Positions 13,001-24,500 of a stretch of 64,000 nucleotides of DNA are shown here, one piece after another. Below the pieces are notes generated by a model, which did no database searches, was not told the DNA's origin, and was given only the letters and a program-made list of their open reading frames with translations. Source of the DNA: Psococerastis gibbosa (taxonomy: Eukaryota; Arthropoda; Insecta; Psocodea; Psocidae); the NCBI GenBank assembly GCA_963971405.1, contig OZ020487.1, positions 30,985,371 through 31,049,370 on the forward strand, given 5' to 3'. Each line of letters begins with the position of its first letter. Positions within the stretch are counted from its first letter, which is position 1. Made by a program: the position numbers and the translations under genes.

Positions 13001-15118
13001 CTCTTAACATTATGAATTAAGATCTGTTCCTACTCCGCGTTAGCGTGCACTAACTTCGACTTAGTCACTCGAATGTTTCAGTTGGTATATATAGATCCAA
13101 CGTTCTACCATCTTATACAGTTAGTAAGAAAACATATTACCAAAGCCAATTTGGACTCCGTTGAGGCCTTAATACAAACATCTAATAAGTTCAACTAATT
13201 CGCTAACAACCAAAATCTAAAAAAAAAAACATTACCTCGCCACCGTGTCGCGCAGACGTGATATAGGTGAGGTCAGGAGGGTAAGCACCGTTGTTGGCTG
13301 CCCTCGCCGCCTCCTCGTTAGCGTAGGGATCGGGGAAGTGGTCCGAGAGCTTGCCCGGCCGCATAAAGTAGTTGCCCGCATCGTCGGGCCCGTCCCGCAC
13401 CTGTAAGACATTAGAATACGTTGGTAATTCAAAACCTATTTTTAATCACAGCAGGGAAGTCCTCATTATATGATCTCAAGGACAGTAGAGTTCGGCCATT
13501 TTTTAGCTTAGTACCAACCTGTGTCTCTTCAGCTTCGGCCTTGGCTTCCTCCTCGGTGTGGGTCTCGCCTATCAGGTTACGGTAGTACATGTACTTCATA
13601 CTGTGACATGCCGCACATACTTGCTTATAAACTTCATATCCACGTCGTATGCTGAAAAAATAGTGACTAAATTACTCTTCTGGGCTGATGTACTTTCATT
13701 GATTTAGAAGCGATATAAAAATTAAATCTATGGGAAGGCTGAAGAATTGCTGTCTTAATTAATACTGCATTGTAGGGACACAGAATACTGCACATTAGCA
13801 ATTGTTATTGAACGATTTATTAATTTCCGTCTCAAGAGACAAGTGCCGCTTGATAAACAAAATGGAAAAAACAAGTTGAAAGTTTCTGGCTTAGTGTATA
13901 TTTGACTAGTATTCGCATTCAAAATTGCGACTGTTCCAATGTCTGTAATACCCACTTAAAATCATTACCTAACATTTTAATCGAGCTATGCCCTGGCATC
14001 AAACTGATTTTAAGGGTTTAACCTGATAGATAACGTCAATTGTATCCCCGCAGGTTGCGTTTTCCAGAAGGGGCGAGGCTCATAATGAATTGTTCACTCT
14101 GGACGGCTCTGACCCAATACATGGGATACATATTAATTATCATTATACTACAAGTAGAATAGGCATTTATGTAACTATAGCCTATTTGGGCACAATGGGA
14201 ATTTGGAATGGCGGACTGACGCACGGGAAGTGCCCAATTATGGGGACCTCTTAAATAACATCTCTTATCTCTAAAAAGAAACAAATACCTGGCGTGGTCG
14301 AGGGAGGAAAAGATGCCATTGTGGCTCCAAGGATTCTTAGGAGGATGCAGGATTAAGTCGGACGCCCTCACAGAATGATCCAAAGCTAACACTACGGCGC
14401 CGGCACCGCCTGCTACGGCCCCCAGTACGGCCGCCACAGTCCGCTGTCCCCGTGACCATGATGAAGTGGACAATTGACTCGCCTTAAAACACAAAACCAG
14501 TTTTTTTATTGTTTTGTTTTACGGAACCAAAGTATTGCATTTGGACGCGTCTTTGACAAATCAAAGCTTAAAGTAGGCAGCCTAGACCGCTCTAATTATT
14601 CCAAATAGGCTACGTCGCTATTTCTGAAGGTACCAGATATTTGTTTTCTATCATTAATTTTTTTAACTCAATCGCTAGTCTTACAATGTCAGCAACCAAA
14701 TCCTTAACAAAAATTTAGTCGGCTACGTAAATACGTAATAGGTTATGGAATAAAGAAAATTTCCAATCCTAGTGCGTATGCATGCATAGGCTACACAAGC
14801 AATTCTATTATCCTTCATAACTATATCTGTTTCATATGGCTCAGATCTAACATAAAGCGAAACCCCCATCCGAAATAATTGAAGAAAAATACTGTGAAAG
14901 TTGCTTGCAGACGAAATTTTCATAACAAGTACAGGTCATAGGTATCAAATAGTAAAATAGCAAATAACAGTGCTTATGTTCGCATTCATTTTAAAGATAG
15001 AACTGTACTGAATCATTTAAACAGTAAACTAATAGGATTTACAAACCTGTTTTAAGGCATTTGAGGATCTAGGCTGCAATAATGCTGGTTTCCACAACCT
15101 TCCTACGGCGGCAGCCAT
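10008..15118 (-). CDS. CYC1: Cytochrome c1, heme protein of mitochondrial complex III
   Basis: Passes electrons from the Rieske protein to cytochrome c in complex III of the inner mitochondrial membrane. Six exons, 5' to 3': 15118-15047, 14482-14289, 13651-13519, 13400-13236, 12191-11943 and 10118-10008. Phases match at every junction (0, 2, 0, 0, 0), giving 307 aa, the usual length. Residues 1 to ~65 form a basic mitochondrial presequence followed by an Ala/Gly/Val sorting segment. The mature part opens with [15 protein letters not shown]. The heme-binding CAACH is at about 101-105. [21 protein letters not shown] and [15 protein letters not shown] follow. The axial-ligand Met is in AISM at about residue 224. 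The last exon encodes the C-terminal membrane anchor and the [12 protein letters not shown] tail. The start codon faces LSM14 475 bp away. Introns hold a palindromic element (12632-13000), a perfect hairpin (11507-11642) and tandem units near 10.9-11.1 kb. Confidence 0.96.
10898..11112. repeat. Two diverged tandem units in CYC1 intron 5
   Basis: 'ccacaatt.t.gaacttga.ttgtaaaaaa' followed by 'ggaaggagttcaa' occurs at about 10898-10978 and again at about 11030-11110, a period of ~132 bp. Non-coding. Confidence 0.55.
11507..11642. repeat. Perfect 53-bp inverted repeat (hairpin element)
   Basis: Bases 11507-11559 are the exact reverse complement of 11590-11642, with a 30-base spacer. The arms contain 'ttgttataacaacccgaatt' on the left. 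Just outside the right arm, 'ttttttgtttattaaaatg' and 'ataccacgaagtcacgagta' (about 11650-11695) recur nearly unchanged at 52632-52690. It lies in CYC1 intron 5. Confidence 0.9.
12632..13000. mobile_element. 369-bp snapback element in CYC1 intron 4
   Basis: The ends are 'tgtacagcccgtagga' and 'tcctacgggctgtaca'. The inner arms pair 'cttcatgcatca' with 'tgatgcatgaag' and 'tgtagaagacta' with 'tagtcttctaca'. There is no ORF of its own; the frame at 12714-12938 is the palindrome read through. Its ends differ from the GGCGNCCATTCC group, so it is a separate family. Confidence 0.8.
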
Positions 15119-15593
15119 CTTTCCAAAGACTAGGAAAAATCAAAAAAGTAATTGAGCTATTGCTGAAATCAAATTTTAAAATTGAATTGAAAGAAAATTA
15201 TTGTTTAAATAATTAACTACCTACGAAATAATTATAATTTGAAATAAAGCAAATTACAATGCATTAAATAAATGAGAATGAATAGTAAATTGTTACAGCA
15301 GTATGCTGTATATTATGAAAATAATTCGTTTCTCAGCTATATTCATAAAAATACTTATAAATTATAAATGTATTATAAATTCTAGGGCATTTATAACTTT
15401 TTATATGATAAGCTCAAAATTTATTGAAAAATATTTGACAAAAATATGAACATTTTGAATTTGGCGGAAACCGATATATTTACTTGGTGGCGCTAGTGTC
15501 GGACAGAGCGGCGCCATTTGCGATTGTGTTTAGGTCGGTGTCGGATTGTTTTGTGAATGATTATCGGAGGCATCCGGTGACAAAAACGTCACT
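15119..15593. promoter_or_regulatory. Bidirectional promoter region, CYC1 / LSM14
   Basis: The CYC1 start codon (15116-15118, minus) and the LSM14 start codon (15594-15596, plus) are separated by 475 bp, which must hold both 5' UTRs and both core promoters unless there are unseen upstream exons. The LSM14-proximal 120 bp is relatively GC-rich ('gcggcgccatttgcg', 'ggtcggtgtcgg'), while the CYC1 side is very AT-rich. No TATA box can be assigned with confidence. Confidence 0.6.
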
Positions 15594-18500
15594 ATGGGCT
15601 CCCAAATGCCGGAATTAGGTTCCAAAATAAGTGTAATATCAAAGGCAGACATTAGATATGAAGGACGACTATATCAGGTCGATCCCCAAGAATGTACAAT
15701 TGGACTGGCCAATGGTAAATATTTTCATCCATCTTTTGTTTACTTCACAGTTATTTGACTTGCTCACCAATTGAATTATTATGAAAAATAATGATATACT
15801 CTGTTTAGGAAGCTTTAGTACTGCCACTAACTTTTACTCCATTCCCATATTGTTAGACGTTAGACTTCGCTTTTCCAGTTGTCAATTGTAAACAAGTCGA
15901 TGGGGTAATTGGTTGTAACGTATGTTCATATTGTATTTGTTACATTTAATTGTGAAGCCATTATGTTTTTAAGATACTTCAAAAACATCGTTTGGAAATA
16001 AATGAGTTGCCGATTTGTACGTTTCCTTGCACTAGGCATGTCTAAACCTGACTAAGCTTGAACGAACTTGGTGGCTGACTTAGAACTACAAATGCCGTAG
16101 CCTATCTCATATCAGCTAAACTAGGTCAAATTAAGTTTTTAGAAATGCGACTTGATACCCTGCTCCAATCTATACTTTCAGTTTCTATAACTTTCATTTT
16201 TCTGTTGAAATAGATGCACTTTGTCCAAGTTGCATGACGTATCATGGAATTATCCGAAAGTCTTCAATTGAGAGACAACCTGACACCCCCATTAAAAATA
16301 AATCCTATTTCATGGGAAATGTCCCTCTTAGAGTTTTAAAAAATGTCACATTTTTATGTACATTATAGATATGTACCTGTTAGCCACGGTTTATGAATTA
16401 CTTCGACCCTGACAACCTCACCGTCCCGCTTTTTCAATAAAGCCCCGTAAGGGTATCCCCCTCCAGTTGTCCCTTAATGCTGCATTGACTAATTCTATCA
16501 CATGCATATTATGCATACTCTAGCTCAGGGGTTCCCGAATTTTTTTGACCGTGGACCACTACATCATTATAGGATTTTCCGTGGACAACCATAGCAGACA
16601 GGAAAATCGTCAAATTCTAGGTTGATTTGGCCTACTATTACATGCTAATATTAACTAAATATAAACAAAGTTAGTTGATGGGTTTTATATTTCAGTTATT
16701 TACTGTATTTTACTGGTGCCTCAAACTTCCAATATCTCAGCTGATTTATTTTCTTATTTCTTACTTCGGTCCGTGGACCACCTGATATGTTTCTGTGGAC
16801 CACAGTTTGGGAACTCCTGATCTAGCTAGACCCATTTTCTTTTAAAGAGTCTAACGTTAATAACCTGTCTCGGCAATTTACTAGGTTTTAAGTCATATTC
16901 TGTTAGCTAGTGTGAAATGTTGATTGAAAAGTAAATGCTTAATATCTATTTTTTTTATTTTTTTTTAGTGCGATCTTTTGGTACGGAAGACCGGGAAACG
17001 CACTACCCAGTCCCAGCTCAGAATCAAATCTACGAGTACATTTTATTCCGTGGCTCCGACATCAAAGATATTCGTGTAATTAACTCAACTCCCATTCATC
17101 AGGACCCTGCAATAGTTCAGGTGCTTACTTTTATGGTCGAAATTACAGTTAATGGCTGCGAATTAGCCACTTTCATATTAAGCAACATGTATACCCTGGA
17201 TTTCAATACATGAAGTGCAACAGTTAAACAAGAGAGGGGTTGACCTCTAACAAAATTTATCTTGTCATTGAGCGTCGACTAGTGTATCCTAGTCAAATGT
17301 CCCAGCAAGACATAGGTCTTACAGTTTGTATCTTGATTCTCGAGTTCAGATATAACACCATCATACTGTCGTGGTATTCGGAAGCGTAATAAAAGCAACT
17401 TAGAGAAATCTCCCCTGACCAAAATAATTATGACCATCCATTGTAAACTACTGTAACCATGTTTTGTACAGAGCAAATAAATGGAATGGATTCAAATAAT
17501 TATCCCATTCCAAATTGATTTACAATGGAGTGTGAATGTTTTAATAACAAATCTTTTTTTTTTTCTTTGGCAGTTGGTGCCTCCAGTGATGCAGCAGCAG
17601 TCTTCCTTCGGGTCGCAGGTGATGGGCGGATTCTCGTATGGCAACGTTGGTTTGGGCGGTCTGCAGAGGCCCGTTATGCAACAGCCAAGTGAGTTAGGAC
17701 CTGTCACTACTGACCCCCCTGAGAAAGAGCCACCAGGTAACTTGCAACTCTGTTTGCCCCACACGCATCTAGCTTGCGTCCTGTAGCTTTGCTTTGCTGG
17801 TAAGTCCTGCACGCTTTCTTGAGTCTGCTCCTTGTAAGCCCGGTGTACTAAGGCTGATTCTACGCAGCAGATCTGTTAGGAGAGCTGCTCCAACGACTAA
17901 TAATCTCCCAGCAGATCTGCATCTTAAACTCGACCGTTGTGGACCGGGTCATAATTTGCAATTCATATTTCTAATCACACTGTCATACTTTTCTCTTGTC
18001 CCCTATAACTTATGCCGATAAGTCATGCATGCTTTCCTGACGTGCTAAATTAGCACATTCCTCGCTTGCACCCTGTGGCTTTGCTGAGAAGTATTGCCTG
18101 ATTCCCAATCCAACTGTATTTTTAATTTGGATAAGGGCGCCAAAATTATGCAACCAACAATATTAGTTAATTTAGCTTTGCTAGCATTTCGCTTTTCCTC
18201 GCATCTAATAATCTTGCATTTTAATCGCCTTTCTTACTCAATAATATCCAATCGTTTGCACACATTGTTTGATGCCCAATGCACGACCGATTTCCATGGT
18301 TTCTAGCTCTACTCAGTGTGGGTTTCGTGGGACTACTAACTAACATGAACTAATAAAATGTTTGAAACATACTGTTTATTGTATCTTTGTCCGAATGTAA
18401 ATTACATGCTATATATTTACTCAACACAAAGCGTCACAGTGAAGCTGAATTTTTGTGACATCTGCCAGAACATTTCTTGAACTTTACTTCATGTTGTTGT

Positions 18501-21500
18501 TGGGAGACTGAAAAGTTTCTGTTCCACACTACAGATGAATTATGTTATTTCAACGATAGGCATAATTTTATAGGTGACCGCACATATTAGGACAACATTC
18601 ATTTAAGTGCTTGACATCTTCAGGTAAGAACAAGAACTGATACTAGTAAAACTTAAGCAAGCCCTAACTAAATAAATTTGACTTATTGAGGGTCTTATTT
18701 TCTTTTCCAGTGCCAAGTAGTGGCAGTGACTAGTTTTCCAAGAATCTCCGTTGACAAACACGTTCTAATTGAATTTTTATTCCCCTTTAGTTCCCGTAAG
18801 GCAATTAACAATCATTGGGGTTAGTTTCGGATAATTGACACTTATTCCCGGGTAAGTTATTCTTTATCGTTGGTGTAGGTGCTGGAAACTGTTGAGTGTA
18901 AAGATAGGATTTTGTTTGTGTGTGTAATTTAGTATTGCAGTCTCTGTTTCAGACCTGATGGGTGGAGGCTCGCGGTCGACAACGCCCTCCCTCACGCAGT
19001 CCCTGACGAGGAAAAGCCCAAGCATAGACCAAAGCACGCAGGTCAACACGTCACCTGGAGAGACGGCTCGGCCGCGGCCCATACAGCCCCCACAAAGGGA
19101 GAGGTTTCAGCAGGGGTAAGTCCTTTGCTTGCATTACTCCTTTGAAGTAGCTTGAGCTGTGTAAGTGTGAAAGGGCCTCCGTTACAACCCCAGTATAAAA
19201 TCATCTCATTTATCTCCCATAACGCCATATATTGGATAAAACCCTACACGGGTGTTGTTTTTTTTTAAGAGAAACTCCACTATACTTTTTTTTTGTCCCA
19301 AGTCAAATATCTCATAAAATGTGGATAATAGTGGTAGAAGAAGCTCCTCCACATTTTAATACATAGTATATAGCCGGGACTAACACCGTTTGGGCACAGT
19401 TTTTGAAGGAAAACTTTTCTAATGCAGAATACGTGCTTAGTATTAAAATGTAGAAGAGCATTTCGTCTACATCAACGTCTTATGGCTCAGATATTTTATG
19501 AGTTAGTTTACTTTGTACAAAAATGTGTAGTGATCCGATCTGCTCTTGATATTTTTTAATAATGGTCGTCTTGGTCCCATGGTCGATGTCTTGGGGGTCG
19601 GTTTCACTGGCCCATCAATCTGTAGGCAGTAGCTTTTCCTCATTATATGGCGTCATGTTGAAAGTTTTATTATATTATACTTAACTTCTGTATAATTGCA
19701 GAGGCCGAAGAGAGCAGAGAGACGTGCAGCCATTGTACCAGCCCAGGGACCAGCAGGGAGTGGACAGCAACCGGCCCAATAGCTTTTACGACCGCCGACC
19801 TCTACAGAACAATCGCCGGGACAACAGTTATGATAATAGGAGCAACAGTTATGATAATAGAAACAACAGTTATGACAATAGGAACAATCAGTACCACAAC
19901 AGGCGGCCGCAGCAGGATCAGCAACAGGGTGGCTGGGTCAACAGAAACCAAGGTGGTGGCGGTGGTAATGGCGGCTTAAGTATGCGACCACAACGCGGTA
20001 CCGGGCGGCCCAGGGGAGCACCCAACAACAACCGCGCCGGAGCGCCGACCCCCCGCAAGAAGAACTTGCTCAAGTTTGAGGGCGAGTACGATTTTGATAA
20101 AGCCAATTCAGAGTTTGAGGAGCTGCGTACCAAGTTGACGAAGCTAAAAGTGTCTGGTAAGTTTTTTTTGGCCCACCGTTCTTTGCGTAGAAAGGGCTGT
20201 TGCCACATGAAAGAAAAACATATTTTTATACCCACTGGGTGACTTAGTACGCGTTGTGTGTTATCAATTAAACAATTCTATGGAACTATTGCCGTGGCAA
20301 AGGGTGTTTTCTAACAGACATCTTCGTACGATTGTGAAAAATGGGATTACAGGGTAAGCATAAACTCGCGTAATAAGAATTTTTGATTTCTTTAACAGCG
20401 GAGTGAATTGATTCGTTTCCTAGTGCATTGTTAAGTTTGCAGGGGCAATTTTTGTTTTATGGTTATTGTACTGACTTGAATGTTTTAGGTGAAGCTGAAA
20501 CTGTGGTAGAAATTGAGAAGAAGGAAGATTCTGGTAATGAGACGGGCGCCGGAGAGCCGGAACCTGAGGAAGAAGTCTTCTACGATAAGCAAAAGAGCTT
20601 TTTTGACAGTATCTCATGTGAGGCAGTGGAGCGAAGCAAAGGGTGAGTCTTTTACAGTTATGCTTGGTCAATGTGAAAGGGTAGTTCCTAATGGTTATTC
20701 AACATCTGCGGTTGATATCTTCAGTGGCAACATGTAGATTTATAATTTGGTATCATAATGCAGCCTTTAAAGCCTTCGTTAAGTTTAAAAAATATCTTGC
20801 ATAAAGAGCATATGAGAATAGCCCCACTAGGCGCTTTTTGTACAAAGTCGATTTCCACAGAAATTATCGATTGTTGAGCTAGCTGTCAAAAATATCAGAA
20901 ATGCATGCATGCATGGCATGTGGTCTTCACTAACACCAATTGGCCACAGTTATTGAGTTTCTTCCTTGGGACAACTACTCCAATCGTTTTTTTTAGAGGA
21001 TTTAGAAGCCACGATCTATACCTATCCGGGGCATTGTCTTAAGGTCAAACCGGAGACTTTTGACCTTGAACATTGAGCATCAGAGATAAGTACCAACGAA
21101 AAAAATATCGAAGTCTTACACACTGCAGCATAGCAAAGCGGATACCTGGACCGGGTCAAAAACTCTGTAGTTTAGTAGTTAGCTTGTGCAGGCTATTTCC
21201 CCGCCGAATTGCGTACTTATCTTATGCAGGCTACACGTAGCAGCCATATTGATAACGGTCTGTAGCCACGGGATGGTTAAATATCCATTTTATAAACAAA
21301 GCCCCGCGTCGCGTACCTGTTCTGTATTTCACGTTTTACTATTTCAAATAATTGCAGTTTTACATATTGCTGGCGCTTTACTGTCAAATTAAGTGTTCAT
21401 ACTGTCAATTGTAAGCATGTAATGACAAAAGTTGGAGGTTCTCTGCCCTGTGGGGCACGTAAAAATGTTCTAAGAGGTATGTTTTTAAATGCTTCATGCA

Positions 21501-24500
21501 CGAATTTAAGACCTATAGTAATAGTAATTTTTGTACAATTGCATGGCGTAAGCATGTCTACGCGTATACTTGTCCCTTCTATCGATTATTACTATGCCCC
21601 TGCGGTATGAAACGTGTATTAGGAACCCCCTGCAAAGTCATTTCCAGGCCAGTCACGTGACCCCCTCCGGTTTGGCCTTAACTACTGGACTAAATCATAT
21701 TTCATATTGCTCAAAACATTTCTCTGTTTGCCCTGATATTTTTGCCGATTGACCTTTCATGATAGATCCCATCTGTTTAATGGACAAATATAATTACATA
21801 AGTAATTTAGTACGTTAAGAATTTAAAAAAAAACAGTTGTCTGAAAAATTCCTGGCCAGGCTACAATAAATTTAGAAAAAAAAGAAAGTATCTTACTATT
21901 TTTTATGTACCCCCTTTTTATTTTCAATTTTTTTATTGTTTTTAGGTTAGATGATTAAAAAAATTACAACTTGCTGGATTTTGCAGTGTCATCCCTATCC
22001 TCTCAATTTTCTGACATTTGACACTGCAGTTTCTCCCTTGACCTGTTGTACTAATTTCAGGCGTTCGCAGCGCACTGACTGGCGGGCGGAGCGTAAACTA
22101 AACTCGGAGACATTCGGTGTGAGCTCGGCGCGTCGGGGCATGTACCGCGGTGGGAGGGGGTACTACGGGGGCCAACGGAACTACGGGTACCGCCCGCGCA
22201 ACAACCAGGGCAATCCCCCAGTCACCAACGACTCGCTGTAAGCACTGTTACTTGTTGACTAACCTCGGCATTCCTAACTGCGGGGCGCGGTACGTCATAC
22301 TGGGTTGTGGAAATGTATCAACGAATGACGTCATGCCGGGCAGCTCCTTGTTAGTGCCGTGCCCAGAGGTGGTTTTTTACTAATTGCCTACCTGTGCAGC
22401 GCTTCGTTTGCGCATGCGCAGCAATCAGCGACAATGTTGCCAACATTAACATGCATTAATCTTCATCTTGCTGCTCAGAGGGACAATTAGGGCGAGGTCG
22501 AGTTTCGTTTCAACCGAGTGTAAAGCTATTTTTCCCTGGGTACGGCACGGTTTAGTATGGGTTCTTTTGTGTAATTTTCTTGAAGTGGTAATGATAAAAG
22601 TGAAAGCGGGTTGTATTTATTAATAATCTAAATTGGCTATGGCAGTTCTGAAACAAGTTTCCAAAGATGAATTGACTTCCTCTGTATATGGTCTCTTTGG
22701 GTCCCTCCTTTACGCCTGCAAACCAAATTGGTGGCAGCCATTATCCACGGTTTCTCCTCATGCACACAAAGCACGGAACAACTACTGAAGCCGAAGCGTT
22801 TGAGAGAAATCTGAATAGAACACAACAGAATAATACTGCATACAAACACATATATTTTTACGCTTTAAACTTATTTCTTGGGCAGTTTTCTGGTACATTA
22901 CCATCTTACCTTTACCGAGCAAATATTTCCGGCACCCTTTGAGGAATCACTCCTGTGTGTAGTGGGATGATAGTCTGAATTGAAGATGGTGAAGGATGGA
23001 ATTTAATTATGTGTAACTTTCCGATTGCTAATGATTGCTCAAGCCATGATTTGGCAATATGTAAGCATTTTTTAAATTAGCTTACAGATATTTTCAAACT
23101 ACTTTCAGTATTTTTACCCTTTTCCCCCATATCTGGTACAAAACTATTGTATATGTTCTTCTACTTGATTTGGTTTGGGGTTCTAGGCGAATGCTCGCTT
23201 TAACCGGACCAGTTCGAAGAAATATTGTGCATAAAGAATCCTAATAAGAGATTGGTCTAAAAACAAAGCTTAAGCAGAAGAGTTGGTAATATCGGGAGAA
23301 ACCTTTGCTTTATAACCAGGTTTCGGGCTCTAATGGGATCTTAGGAGGCGACGAGTCTTTGGAGTAGGGTAAATCTTTGGACAAATTGGCTTGTCCTCTG
23401 CATTTCATTAGGTGGATGATTACATGGGAGAAGCCGTCTACTCTAGGTTTCCATAGCGCTCAGACAGTAGCAATCAAGCAGCAATATGTTGTACTCACAG
23501 TTATAAATTGTGGCTGCATTTTTTTTTTTTTTAAGAAATCTTTGTCGATTTTGCTTTTAGACCCATCAAGTAAAAATAGTATACAAAAATAGCATCTAGG
23601 GTTGTCTAGCAATGGAGACGTGTTAAACTACTAGGAGTACCTAATAACTAAGTAAAAATTGTGTACTTATGATATCAGTTGAAAGTCAAATAGAATGTGA
23701 TTTGTGCTTTAGTGGAAGTGTTAAACGCTGTTTGTTTTTAGAGATAAATTAAACTGAACATGCGGAAAACTTAATTGATTATGGCAATTCGCTGGATTTT
23801 CCATAATGTAGCTTGTTCAAAGCTGTGTGCATCTGCGCATCTTGCAGACTAATTATATCAGATATGAAAAGGCTACAACTGGCCCAGTGTCCATGTAGTC
23901 ACAAAGCTTATCATGCCTAAGAACATGACTCCTATGACTCACTGTGACTGATGATTTGCCATTAGTAAATTATTATTAAATAGTTTTATGTAACATTAGT
24001 TATACTAATGGCAGTCATCGACATTGCTGGTGGAAACATAGTGCTTCTTGCTGGAATTTGACTTGCAGCAGCTTGTCAAACTGAGCACTGTGCATCCTGC
24101 TGCTGCTACTTTCCGTGGCCTCAATGTACATGATGATGATCTATCTTTGAACTCTTGACACTGCTAGAGTTCTATATAGGCTCGGTTTCCACCGACCTGC
24201 AAGTGCAAAATACACATACGGTGTCGTGGTAGCAGATATCATTAATAAAGGCTGGGTTTCCACCGACCTCTCATTGCAGAATGCAAACGACATTGACGGA
24301 AATTTTTGTTTTACTCTATGCCATAGTTAAAGTTTACCAACGATCATAGAGTAAAATCACAAACTACAATTAAAAAATGGCGTCATGGGATATGTTAAGT
24401 ACAAACATTTTAATAGATTACTATAAAAAGAAAAATTTTAATTTCCGTCAATGTCATTTGCATTCTGTAATGAGAGGTCGGTGGAAACCCCGCCTTTATT

